A DNA stretch of 64,000 nt from Chitinophagales bacterium (GTDB taxonomy: Bacteria; Bacteroidota; Bacteroidia; Chitinophagales; Chitinophagaceae), in assembly GCA_017303415.1 (NCBI GenBank), contig JAFLBJ010000001.1, positions 2,480,001-2,544,000 on the forward strand, written 5' to 3'. The notes under the pieces were generated by a model, which did not search any database, had not been told where the DNA came from, and saw only the letters and a program-made list of their open reading frames with translations. Numbering within the stretch: position 1 is the first letter of the stretch; each line of letters begins with the position of its first letter. Of this stretch, positions 16,579 to 24,900 are shown piece by piece. The translations under genes were made by a program, and so were the position numbers.

Positions 16579-17202
16579 CTATTTGTCGCCTTTCTTCTTC
16601 CCTTTTGGCACAAAGATCGCGTGCATCCGGCGGCCTTCCATCTGGGGCATATGCTCCAGAGCGCCAACCTCGGCGAGCCTTTCGGCAAACTTGAGGAGAA
16701 GGAGCTCTCCCCGGTCTTTGAACTGGATGGCACGTCCTTTAAACTGGACATAGGCTTTTACCTTATTGCCATCTTTGAGGAATTTTTCGGCGTGTTTGGA
16801 CTTGAACTCGAAATCGTGTTCGTCGGTATTGGGCGTAAAGCGGATCTCCTTTACTTCGGAGGTCTTGCTTTTTGCCTTCATTTCCTTTTCCTTCTTCTTT
16901 TTGTCGTAAAGGAATTTGTTGTAGTCGATCACTTTACAAACGGGAGGAACGGCTGTGGGGGAAATTTCCACCAGATCAAGGGCTTGATCCTGAGCGATCT
17001 TCATCGCTTCCTGAATGGAGTAGACGCCCACTTCGACGTTATCGCCGACCAGGCGAACTTCCGGTACACGGATAAAATGATTGATGCGGTGTTCAGCTTC
17101 TTTGCGAGGCATGAATCGGCCTCTGTTGAATCCACCACCCGGTTTAGGTCTGTTGAAACCACCGGATCCAGCCGGTTTGAAACCACCTTTTGATACTGCC
17201 AT
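16579..17202 (-). CDS. infC: Translation initiation factor IF-3 with Gly/Phe/Arg-rich N-terminal extension
   Basis: Binds the 30S subunit and proofreads initiator tRNA and start codon. The N-domain (PRKEAEHRINHFIRVPEVRLVGDNVEVGVYSIQEAMKIAQDQALDLVEISPTAVPPVCKVIDYNKFLYDKKKKEKE) and C-domain (VKEIRFTPNTDEHDFEFKSKHAEKFLKDGNKVKAYVQFKGRAIQFKDRGE) are complete. About 30 extra residues, rich in G, F, P, R and K, precede PRKEAEHRIN. The ATG at 17202 gives this long form. The ATG of MPRKEAEHRIN at 17112 would give a conventional protein, so the true start needs evidence. It lies 84 nt after thrS. Confidence 0.95.
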   Translation of the reverse strand: MAVSKGGFKPAGSGGFNRPKPGGGFNRGRFMPRKEAEHRINHFIRVPEVRLVGDNVEVGVYSIQEAMKIAQDQALDLVEISPTAVPPVCKVIDYNKFLYDKKKKEKEMKAKSKTSEVKEIRFTPNTDEHDFEFKSKHAEKFLKDGNKVKAYVQFKGRAIQFKDRGELLLLKFAERLAEVGALEHMPQMEGRRMHAIFVPKGKKKGDK

Positions 17203-17286
17203 AAAATTGGACCCTTACCCTTTTTGGGTCACCTTTTTTTTATTGATGAATCAGCTCTTTTAAGGGAAAGAGCATTCGAAACAAAC

Positions 17287-19236
17287 TTATTCTCCTTTGC
17301 GTTCCCGGATCTCTTCGCCGATCATGTTGATGAAAGAGGCCAGGTCCATGGTACCAAGATCGCCTTTCCCCTCCTGCCCTTGCTTCCTTACGCTCACTTT
17401 TCCTTCGGAGGCTTCTTTTTCTCCCAACACCAGCATATAAGGTACCCGCATCATTTCTGTATCGCGGATCTTTTTGCCGATTTTTTCGTTCCGGTCGTCG
17501 ATCTCTACACGAATATCCGCTTTTTTTAGTTGCTGAAAAACAGTTTTGCAATAGTCCTGGAATTTGTCACTGATCGGCAGGATCCTGACCTGGAGCGGTG
17601 AAAGCCAAACAGGGAGTTTACCCGCATAGTGTTCCAGCAGAAAACCGATGAACCTTTCGTGGGTTCCGAGGGGTGCCCGGTGGATGATCAAGGGGGTTTC
17701 CGCGTTATTATCCTGGGTGGTATACTCGAGTTTGAAGCTGCGGCCCTGAGAGAAATCAACCTGGTTGGTGGCCAGGGTGAATTCACGCCCGATCACGCTA
17801 TAAATCTGCACATCGATCTTTGGTCCGTAAAAAGCCGCCTCGTCCTGAACTTCCACATAAGGGATATTGGACTTGATCAGCACATCCCGCACCAGGGCTT
17901 CTGTTTCCTTCCACAATTCCGGCTCATTGACGTACTTGACCCCCAGTTTTTCCGGAGAATGGAGGGATAGCCGCATCACATATTTATCAATGCCAAATAT
18001 TTTGAAATATTTGAGGTACATGTCATTCACCGCTCTGAACTCATCAAAGAACTGCTCCTTTGTACAATAGATATGGGCGTCATTCATGTGCAGGCAGCGA
18101 ACACGCATCAGTCCAAATAATTCCCCGCTTTGTTCATACCGGTAAACAGTTCCGTATTCGGCAATGCGATAAGGAAGGTCACGGTAACTTTTGGGTTCTG
18201 CCGCGAAAATCTTGTGGTGATGCGGACAGTTCATGGATTTGAGGTAATACTTCTCTCCTTCCATTTCCATGGGTGGGTACATGCTATCAGCATAGTAAGG
18301 CAGGTGACCACTGGTGAGGTACATGCTTTCCTTGGCAATATGCGGGGTTACCACCCTTTTGTATCCGGCTTCTGATTCGGTCTCTTTAGCTAATTTTTCC
18401 AATTCCTCGATAATGACCGTACCATTGGGCATCCACATGATCAGTCCGGGGCCCACATCATCATCCATGGTATAGATCCCCAATTCCTTGCCCAATTTGC
18501 GGTGATCGCGCTTGCGGGCTTCTTCCAGCAGGCGCAGGTGTTCATCCAGGTCTTTCTGCGCCGGGAATGTTACACCGTATAACCGGGTCAATTGTTTATT
18601 CTTTTCATCGCCTTTCCAATAGGCACCGGCGATATTGGTCAGTTTGATCGCTTTGATAAAACCGGTATGCGGAATATGCGGCCCCCGGCATAGATCCGTA
18701 AACTGACCCTGTGTATAAAAGGTGATCGCCCCATCATCCAGGTTGGCAAGAAGATCCAGTTTATAGGGATCGGCTTTGTCGGTAAAATATCCGATAGCTT
18801 CCGTTTTGGGAACCTCTTTTCGGACATAAGGGTTGTTCTGTCTGGCGAGTTCGGCCATTTTCTTTTCCAGCTTACTCAGGTCTTCCTCAGTCAGTTTCCG
18901 GTCACCCAGGTCCATATCATAATAGAATCCCTGAGGGTTTTCTGTGGCCGGTCCAACCCAAAACTTCACTCCGGGGAAGGTGGCTTCCACTGCTTCGGCC
19001 ATCAGGTGGGCCGAGGAATGCCAGAAGGTCGATTTGCCTTCCTTATCGTCCCAGGTCAATAAACGAAGAGAAGCATCAGCGGAAATAGGGCGGGTGGCAT
19101 CCCATACCTCTCCGTTGATTTGGGCGGCCAACACCTTGCGGGCCAACCCCTCTGAAATGGATTTGGCAACGTCCAGGGCACTCACTCCTTGCTCATACTG
19201 TCTGACTGAGCCATCCGGCAGGGTTATGTTGATCAT
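17287..19236 (-). CDS. thrS: Threonine-tRNA ligase
   Basis: Class II aminoacyl-tRNA synthetase of normal length (649 aa). It contains the N-terminal TGS domain (1-60), the editing domain with HSSAHLMAEAVEATFPGVKFWVGPATE (zinc-like HxxxH and Cys sites), and the catalytic core with the YLKSMNCPHHHKIF motif and GTVYRYEQSGELFGLMRVR (motif 2). It ends with motif 3 IIHRAPLGTHERFIGFLLEHYAG and the C-terminal anticodon-binding domain. It heads the thrS-infC-rpmI-rplT cluster, with a TACCTTTG -7 box at 19261-19268. I see no T-box or operator stem-loop in the leader. Confidence 0.98.
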   Translation of the reverse strand: MINITLPDGSVRQYEQGVSALDVAKSISEGLARKVLAAQINGEVWDATRPISADASLRLLTWDDKEGKSTFWHSSAHLMAEAVEATFPGVKFWVGPATENPQGFYYDMDLGDRKLTEEDLSKLEKKMAELARQNNPYVRKEVPKTEAIGYFTDKADPYKLDLLANLDDGAITFYTQGQFTDLCRGPHIPHTGFIKAIKLTNIAGAYWKGDEKNKQLTRLYGVTFPAQKDLDEHLRLLEEARKRDHRKLGKELGIYTMDDDVGPGLIMWMPNGTVIIEELEKLAKETESEAGYKRVVTPHIAKESMYLTSGHLPYYADSMYPPMEMEGEKYYLKSMNCPHHHKIFAAEPKSYRDLPYRIAEYGTVYRYEQSGELFGLMRVRCLHMNDAHIYCTKEQFFDEFRAVNDMYLKYFKIFGIDKYVMRLSLHSPEKLGVKYVNEPELWKETEALVRDVLIKSNIPYVEVQDEAAFYGPKIDVQIYSVIGREFTLATNQVDFSQGRSFKLEYTTQDNNAETPLIIHRAPLGTHERFIGFLLEHYAGKLPVWLSPLQVRILPISDKFQDYCKTVFQQLKKADIRVEIDDRNEKIGKKIRDTEMMRVPYMLVLGEKEASEGKVSVRKQGQEGKGDLGTMDLASFINMIGEEIRERKGE

Positions 19237-19260
19237 GTAAATGATTGAAATTTAAGGGGG

Positions 19261-19268
19261 CAAAGGTA
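19261..19268 (-). promoter_or_regulatory. Candidate thrS -7 box (TACCTTTG)
   Basis: A perfect TAnnTTTG match on the minus strand, 25 nt upstream of the thrS ATG. No -33 TTTG at the expected distance. Confidence 0.45.
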
Positions 19269-19347
19269 GCATTTTTAAAAGAAATTAACAGTGAGCAGAC
19301 TCAGGATAAAACCCGAATAGCCCGCAATTGTTTAGTTTTACACCCTG

Positions 19348-20472
19348 ATGAAAAGGAAGGTCTATTTGTTTTGTCTGTTTGCAGGGTTATTCTCCACCCA
19401 GGCTGTTCAATCGCAGGACATCACCGGGATATGGAGAGGTTACTTTATCAGTGGCAACGGATCCCAATACAAGTATGAGGTACAGATCGAGCAATCGGGA
19501 GGCAACCGGCTTACGGGTGTCACCTATTCCTACCTGGATACCACCTTCTATGGCAAAGCCGTATTTACCGGCAATTTTAGTTCCGCGAGTGGAAAGGCCC
19601 TTGTTCAGGAAATGAAAACCGTGGAAGTAAAAATGTCCTGGGGCTCTGTCTCCTGTATCATGACCTGCCAATTGGAATTTATCAAATCAGGACGGGAGGA
19701 ATTTCTGGAAGGAACGTTTAAATCGGCGCATGAAACAGATGCATTTGGAGCGAAAAAGGGAGATGATTGCGGGGGTGGAACCGTATATCTGCGGCGGGTC
19801 AAGACCTCCGACTTTTATGTAGAACCTTCCTTAAGAGCCAAGATCGAACAGAGAAACAACCCACCTCTCGTAAAAAATAACCCGCCAGGCACGGGGAATA
19901 AACCCGTTGAAAAAAAACCGGCCCCATCCAATAATACAAAGGCAACGGTAACGAAGCCCGTGACCAAGACCGTCACTCCCAAAAAGCAGGAGCCAACGGT
20001 CAAGAAGGATCCGGAACCGGTTAAAAAGGAAAATGTCACTCGTGTAGTGGTTCCTCAGGAAAAACTGGTGGAAAGACCCGCGTTGCCTACCCCGCTGCCA
20101 TTAAAGGACCGTACCAATGAGCTGGTCAAGACAATTTCGGTTTCAGTACCTGAACTGACCGTAAAACTTTACGATAATGGAGAGATCGATGACGACACCA
20201 TTTCGGTCTACCTGAATAAGAAATTAGTCCTGTCGCATAGAAAACTCACCGCCGCTCCATTGGTGGTAACCATCAAACTGGATGAGTCCGATCCCGATCA
20301 GGAATTGGTGATGGTGGCAGAAAACCTGGGACGCATTCCACCCAATACCTCGCTGATGATCGTAGATGCCGGATCCCAACGATTCGAGGTCAGGATCACT
20401 TCTACGGAGCAAAAAAATGCCATGGTAAAATTCCGATATGTTAAACCCGTGGACCGCTTACCGCTCCCATAA
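19348..20472 (+). CDS. Secreted two-domain protein, paralogue of the next gene
   Basis: A 374-aa exported protein of unknown function. The signal peptide MKRKVYLFCLFAGLFSTQAVQS is followed by a lipocalin-like β domain (ITGIWRGYFISGNGSQYKYEVQIEQSGGNRLTGVTYSY, to about residue 150). Then comes a K/P/T-rich linker (about 165-245) and a C-terminal β domain whose core is VKLYDNGEIDDDTISVYLNKK and VMVAENLGRIPPNTSLMIVDAG. The same two domains occur in the next gene without the linker. A near-consensus TAGTTTTA box lies about 10 nt before the ATG. Confidence 0.8.
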   Translation: MKRKVYLFCLFAGLFSTQAVQSQDITGIWRGYFISGNGSQYKYEVQIEQSGGNRLTGVTYSYLDTTFYGKAVFTGNFSSASGKALVQEMKTVEVKMSWGSVSCIMTCQLEFIKSGREEFLEGTFKSAHETDAFGAKKGDDCGGGTVYLRRVKTSDFYVEPSLRAKIEQRNNPPLVKNNPPGTGNKPVEKKPAPSNNTKATVTKPVTKTVTPKKQEPTVKKDPEPVKKENVTRVVVPQEKLVERPALPTPLPLKDRTNELVKTISVSVPELTVKLYDNGEIDDDTISVYLNKKLVLSHRKLTAAPLVVTIKLDESDPDQELVMVAENLGRIPPNTSLMIVDAGSQRFEVRITSTEQKNAMVKFRYVKPVDRLPLP

Positions 20473-20514
20473 TTTTTTTATTTAGAAAATAGAATTCTCT
20501 CTATCTTCCCGCCG

Positions 20515-21339
20515 ATGAAATACTTCCTGGTTTTGTGTGCCCTGACCCTTACCACGCTTTCACGGGGACAGGAACTGTCTGGTGTGTGGAAAGGAACCCT
20601 GACACAGGGACCAGGAGGTTGTTTTTCCTCGTATAATATTGAATTGCAAATTCTCGTCGATGGTACCAAAGTGACCGGCGCTTCCTATCACTACTCCGAC
20701 CTGACCAATTATGTCAAAGAAGAATTTGAAGGGAGCTACAATCCGGAGACCAAGACCCTTGTCATCAATGAGATAAAGGTCATCACCTTTCGCGTCCCTC
20801 CGGATTGCGTACCCTGTATTAAAAAATATACGTTGACCTTTACCCGCAATGGGGATAAGGAAATTCTGAGTGGTGATTGGGGTGGTGTCACAATGAGCAG
20901 CAATGCAGTTTGTCCTCCGGGCAAGATCGGCCTGAACCGGATGGCCAAATCCGATTTTGCCGAAGTGGATGAAACCATTCCCCTTACTACCCGTAAAAAT
21001 GAACTGGTGCGGGAGATCAAGGTAGATACAGGTACTGTTCAGCTCGCATTCTATGATAATGCCACCATTGATGGCGATACGATCTCTGTATTCCTGGATA
21101 GAAGAACCGTCCTATCCAATCAACGACTGACCGCCAAACCCATTCTGCTGGAAATCCGGATTACTTTGCAGCAACGGGAACATGAGGTTGTGATGGTGGC
21201 AGAAAATCTTGGAGAAATCCCCCCCAATACCGCTTTGATGATCGTAACGGCGGGAAAGAAACGGTATCAGCTTTATTTAACATCCACAGAGACCAAGAAC
21301 GCGCTGGTGCGTTTTGTGTATGGGTCTGAGGACCGATGA
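20515..21339 (+). CDS. Secreted two-domain protein, paralogue of the preceding gene
   Basis: A 274-aa exported protein (signal peptide MKYFLVLCALTLTTLSRG). The N-terminal ELSGVWKGTLTQGPGGCFSSYNIELQI aligns with ITGIWRGYFISGNGSQYKYEVQI of its neighbour. The C-terminal AFYDNATIDGDTISVFLDRR and VMVAENLGEIPPNTALMIVTAG align almost residue for residue. It lacks the Lys/Pro-rich linker. It lies 42 nt downstream and is probably co-transcribed. The pair is a tandem duplication. The function is unknown, though the first domain resembles small ligand-binding barrels. It is convergent with the HAD gene, 17 nt away. Confidence 0.8.
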   Translation: MKYFLVLCALTLTTLSRGQELSGVWKGTLTQGPGGCFSSYNIELQILVDGTKVTGASYHYSDLTNYVKEEFEGSYNPETKTLVINEIKVITFRVPPDCVPCIKKYTLTFTRNGDKEILSGDWGGVTMSSNAVCPPGKIGLNRMAKSDFAEVDETIPLTTRKNELVREIKVDTGTVQLAFYDNATIDGDTISVFLDRRTVLSNQRLTAKPILLEIRITLQQREHEVVMVAENLGEIPPNTALMIVTAGKKRYQLYLTSTETKNALVRFVYGSEDR

Positions 21340-21356
21340 CGGCTTACAGTCATCTA

Positions 21357-22205
21357 TCAAATCACCGCATTACTACAAACATAAGTCGGAACAATTCCTG
21401 TCGATCGTATCCTGGTTTCAGCATCTTCGGGCAGTGTGTTTCCGGTTAGGACAAGAACTGTATCCAGACCGAACTTATTTCCTCCTAAAATATCTGTGTG
21501 CAGGGTGTCCCCTACCATTAGTATCTCCTGTTTATTCACTGGTTTTTTTTCACGCACAAGGTCATACGCAAACATGAACATCTGCGAATCAGGTTTGCCA
21601 AACCGGATAAATCTTTTACCCACAATACTCTCGATCATGGCCGCAATGCCTCCAATGGCAATGGAGACCTCATTCCCTCCGCTCAACGGGTAGGTATTGT
21701 CTGTATTGGCCACAATGGCCGGTATCGTTCGCTTTCTTAAAATATTCACCGCCTTGTTCAGGTCCTCAAACCAGTTAAATCCTTCATCATCGAGTAAGAC
21801 TAACGCGTTAACTTTTTCAATGTTCCCTTCATTGATGGCACAAACAGGGAGGGTATGCAAACCGGAACTGTCAATATAATGGGCCGATTTTTCTGTACCC
21901 AGATAGGCAACGATCCCTTCATTGACCTTGAGGTCAAGGTACTCTTTGGCCAGCATGCCGGAGGAAATGATCCGTTCGTGTTCGATCAGGTTCAACCCCA
22001 ATTGATGATAAGTAGCCGCCAATAATTGCGGACTTCGTGATGCATCATTTGTAACGATATAATATTCCTTACCGGTTTTTTGCAAATACTCAAAAGTCCC
22101 TTCAATGCCAGGCACCAACCCTTTATAATTCTTGATCACCCCAAAAGCATCAAAAAAAATAGTGGAGTATCGGTCGATGATGTGGTGGAAGGGGGTGTGG
22201 GACAT
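21357..22205 (-). CDS. HAD superfamily class IIA hydrolase-like protein
   Basis: A 282-aa NagD-like HAD protein. Motif I is FFDAFGVIKNYKG: the nucleophile Asp is present, but the usual second Asp (DxD) is Phe. The related TIGR01459 subfamily has DxWGV at this place, so this is a known kind of variant, and phosphatase activity is uncertain. Motif II is YYIVTNDASRSPQ, the cap region follows, and the C-terminal motif IV is ILMVGDTLHTDILGGNKFG. The start is the ATG at 22205 (MSHTPFHHIID). An upstream in-frame ATG at 22277 would translate the heptamer repeats of hairpin D and is rejected. Confidence 0.85.
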   Translation of the reverse strand: MSHTPFHHIIDRYSTIFFDAFGVIKNYKGLVPGIEGTFEYLQKTGKEYYIVTNDASRSPQLLAATYHQLGLNLIEHERIISSGMLAKEYLDLKVNEGIVAYLGTEKSAHYIDSSGLHTLPVCAINEGNIEKVNALVLLDDEGFNWFEDLNKAVNILRKRTIPAIVANTDNTYPLSGGNEVSIAIGGIAAMIESIVGKRFIRFGKPDSQMFMFAYDLVREKKPVNKQEILMVGDTLHTDILGGNKFGLDTVLVLTGNTLPEDAETRIRSTGIVPTYVCSNAVI

Positions 22206-22220
22206 TTTTGTGGGTTTTGA

Positions 22221-22468
22221 ATCGTGAGACGTGAGACGTGAGACGTGAGTCGTCAATCGTGAGACGTGAGACGTCAATCGTGAGACGTGAGTCGTCAGTC
22301 GTGATTAAAAAATTTTAGTTATGTATAATTATTTTAAATTTACTCCTCAAAATTAACGTCTCACGTCTCACGTCTCACGTCTCACGTCTCACGTCTCACG
22401 TCTCACGTCTCACGTCTCACGTCTCACGTCTCACGTCTCACGCCTCACGCCTCACGCCTCACGCCTCC
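22221..22468. repeat. Heptamer inverted-repeat array (hairpin D, CGTCTCA/TGAGACG)
   Basis: The right arm, 22357-22468, is sixteen head-to-tail heptamers: twelve CGTCTCA, three CGCCTCA and one CGCCTCC. The left arm, 22221-22304, is made of TGAGACG units mixed with TGAGTCG and TCAATCG variants, so the arms are complementary over most of their length with a roughly 50-nt AT-rich loop. The phosphotransferase stop codon (TGA) is the first TGA of the right arm read on the minus strand. Confidence 0.95.
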
Positions 22469-23502
22469 CTAATTCCCAACTCCTCAATCAATCCCTCCGG
22501 GTCAAAATCGGTATCTATTGAAGGAAGGTATTTTTCATATGCTTCGGCGGTGAGTTTTTTGGCATACTGTTCAGAAAAGAAATAGAAGCCATCTTTGATC
22601 ACATAGTTCAGGATAAAAAAGCGGTATCCTTCCCGCAGAAAGCGGATCTCGTTTGCGCTCAGCGGGTTTACTGCGTGGTATTCCTTTAAAAAAAGTTTGA
22701 ACCGGTTCTCCATCAGCGTATTGATGCCATAGCTAAAAACGGTTCTGTCACCAGCATCGGAGACTACACGGCTAAAAAAATAAAAATCGAGAATGCGTGA
22801 GCTCATGCGAAACCAGTCATAATCCCAGCGAGAATAAAGCTCTCCTTTTTTTGTCACCGAAAAATTGCCAATGTTCCAATCAATAAAAACGGGTATGGTT
22901 TCAAAGGATCCGGCATTGAGTTTATTCCTGTTCTTCAAAAATTGTTCGGCATGATGACGCACCATATCTATTTGAGCCTTTGTACCAAATTTAGGTCCCT
23001 GCTCCTCTACCCTTTCCAATAAGAGGGCGATATCGGTTCGTAATGTTTTGGATGACCGGGGAAGCACATTCCCCACACGCGAACAGGCCTTGTGAAATTT
23101 CCCGATCTGTCTCCCGAATTTTCGGATATCTGCTTCTTCCAGGCGTTTGGGCATGCGTTCCAACACCCTGACCGGGTTATAAAATACTACCCAGGCTTCT
23201 TTGTTCCGCTGGCGATAATGATAAGTATAAACCCGGTTGTTCTTTAAAAGTGATTTAGCCAGAAGGTTTTCAAAGGGGAACAATAGGTTATTAGAGAGTG
23301 TGTGGATGATCCGGTGATCCTCCTTGAAATGTTCGTACTGGCCATAATAGGAGAATTTGGCAATCACAATATCTCCATCATCAAAGGTTACCCTGAAAAC
23401 ATGGTTGGTAGACACGCGGGCACTGATGTCTTCAATTTGTTTGATCTCCTTGGAAGCATCAAACCCCTGCCAGGCTTTTCGAATGATCTTTTCGTAATCC
23501 AT
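22459..23502 (-). CDS. Aminoglycoside-phosphotransferase-like kinase
   Basis: A protein-kinase-like fold protein of the APH/choline kinase group. From the ATG at 23502 (MDYEKIIRKAWQGF) it has 347 aa. The N-lobe contains RVTFDDGDIVIAKFSY with the ATP-binding Lys. The catalytic loop is VFIDWNIGNFSV (D-x-N-x-G-N form) and the metal-binding motif is SRWDYDWFRM. An ATG 21 nt upstream would overlap the ligase gene. The last residues REA and the stop lie in the first heptamers of repeat D. Its coupling to a glutamine-synthetase-like ligase suggests a shared small-molecule pathway, but the substrate is unknown. Confidence 0.82.
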   Translation of the reverse strand: MDYEKIIRKAWQGFDASKEIKQIEDISARVSTNHVFRVTFDDGDIVIAKFSYYGQYEHFKEDHRIIHTLSNNLLFPFENLLAKSLLKNNRVYTYHYRQRNKEAWVVFYNPVRVLERMPKRLEEADIRKFGRQIGKFHKACSRVGNVLPRSSKTLRTDIALLLERVEEQGPKFGTKAQIDMVRHHAEQFLKNRNKLNAGSFETIPVFIDWNIGNFSVTKKGELYSRWDYDWFRMSSRILDFYFFSRVVSDAGDRTVFSYGINTLMENRFKLFLKEYHAVNPLSANEIRFLREGYRFFILNYVIKDGFYFFSEQYAKKLTAEAYEKYLPSIDTDFDPEGLIEELGIREA

Positions 23503-23509
23503 CAATGGG

Positions 23510-24865
23510 TTATATGATCTCAAAATAGCGTTTCAATTCCCAATCGGTGACCGCTTTAGCTTGCTGGCGGCATTCCCACAGGCGGGTAGCCGTAAAATGC
23601 GCGACAAAAGCCTCACCAAACAATTCCTTCGCGATGGAGGAACTCTCCATCATTGTGGCAGCCTCGTACAACCCTTTTGGAAGTTGCCCATTCCCGGTAG
23701 CCTCGTAACCATTACCTGAAGTTGGAGCTGTATCCAGGGATAATTTATGCTGAATACCATACAACCCCGAAGCAAGAGCAGCGGCCATGGCCAGATAAGG
23801 ATTGGTGTCCGAACCCGGTACCCGGGTTTCTAATCGGGTATAGGCAGCAGATGTATTAATCACCCGAAGTGCGGTGGTACGGTTATCATATCCCCAGGTA
23901 ATGGTGGTGGGTGCCCAGGCCCCTTCTACCAGGCGCTTATAGCTATTGATGGTAGGGGCATACATAGGAAGGATATGGGGCAGGCAATAAAGTTGCCCGG
24001 CCAGGTATTGACGAAACAATTCACTCATGTGGCTGGGATCATCCGCCTGGTAGAACAGATTTGTGCTGCCATCCTTCGACCACAGGCTTTGATGTAGATG
24101 ACCACTGCAACCGGGCAGGTTCTCATTCCATTTGGCCATAAAAGAGGCAATCAGTCCATGCTGGTAGGCGATCTCTTTTACCCCGGTTTTGAATAAGGTC
24201 GCTTTATCCGCAGCCTTTACCACTTCATCATGGGCAATGGCAGCTTCGTAAACACCCGGACCGGTTTCTGTATGTATACCTTCAATAGGAATATCAAATT
24301 GGGTCAATAACTGAAACAGGTCCTGATAATAGGCATGCTGACCGGAGGTACGTAAGATCGAATAGCCAAACATTCCAGGGGTAAAGGGTTCCGGGTTGAT
24401 GTACCCTTTGGCCGCAAGGCTTTGCGGGGTTTCGCAGAAATTGAACCACTCAAATTCCTGGGCAAATTCAGCATGAAAGCCCATTTCATTTGACCGTGCT
24501 GCAATTCTCTTTAATAAACTACGACTACAAGCCGCCAGATCATCGCCACCTGGCGAAGAAAAATCAGCCAGAAAAAAAGGGAGATTGTCCTGCCAGGGTA
24601 TAAAGCGAAGAGTGGATAGATCAATTCTTGCGGGCCGATCGGGATAACCGGTATGCCATCCGGTAAGGCTGCCATTGTCATATAGCTGATCGGAACTGTC
24701 CCAACCAAAAACGACATCACAAAAACCAACACCCTCTTCCAGTGAATCCAAAAATTTTTTTCGGCTGATCATCTTTCCGCGAAGAATGCCATCAATATCA
24801 GCAAAAGCGAATTTAAAGGTATCGTGCTCTGAATTTTCCAGAATTTCCTTGAGGGTGGTTTTCAT
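23510..24865 (-). CDS. Glutamine synthetase family ligase (γ-glutamyl-amine type)
   Basis: ATP-dependent ligase of the GlnA fold, 451 aa, with MKTTLKEILENSEHDTFKFAFADIDGILRGKM at the N-terminus. Metal and catalytic elements are IHTETGPGVYEAAI, GCSGHLHQSLW, the SYKRLVEGAWAP loop and the C-terminal ETRVPGSDTNPYLAMA. The Asp50 region of true GlnA is replaced and the length is that of PuuA/GlnT-like enzymes, so γ-glutamylation of an amine is more likely than ammonia assimilation. The start is ATG 24865. An in-frame start at 25027 would translate repeat E and is rejected. The kinase gene follows after 7 nt. Confidence 0.88.
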   Translation of the reverse strand: MKTTLKEILENSEHDTFKFAFADIDGILRGKMISRKKFLDSLEEGVGFCDVVFGWDSSDQLYDNGSLTGWHTGYPDRPARIDLSTLRFIPWQDNLPFFLADFSSPGGDDLAACSRSLLKRIAARSNEMGFHAEFAQEFEWFNFCETPQSLAAKGYINPEPFTPGMFGYSILRTSGQHAYYQDLFQLLTQFDIPIEGIHTETGPGVYEAAIAHDEVVKAADKATLFKTGVKEIAYQHGLIASFMAKWNENLPGCSGHLHQSLWSKDGSTNLFYQADDPSHMSELFRQYLAGQLYCLPHILPMYAPTINSYKRLVEGAWAPTTITWGYDNRTTALRVINTSAAYTRLETRVPGSDTNPYLAMAAALASGLYGIQHKLSLDTAPTSGNGYEATGNGQLPKGLYEAATMMESSSIAKELFGEAFVAHFTATRLWECRQQAKAVTDWELKRYFEII

Positions 24866-24900
24866 AGGATAAAGATAAATGGAATTCGGGATATGTGGGG

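Noticed and set aside
16516-17193. Open frame on the plus strand opposite infC
   Set aside because: It lies entirely antisense to the well-conserved IF-3 gene and its hydrophobic translation has no family match that I can see.
17203-17286. Attenuator or leader control between thrS and infC
   Set aside because: I could not find a convincing stem-loop or leader peptide in the 84 nt.
22205-22277. N-terminal extension of the HAD protein through the heptamer repeat
   Set aside because: The residues are a translated repeat (THVSRLT-like), and a normal start MSHTPFHH lies at 22205.
22357-22468. CRISPR array
   Set aside because: Units are 7 nt with no spacers and no cas genes nearby. It is a tandem repeat arm.
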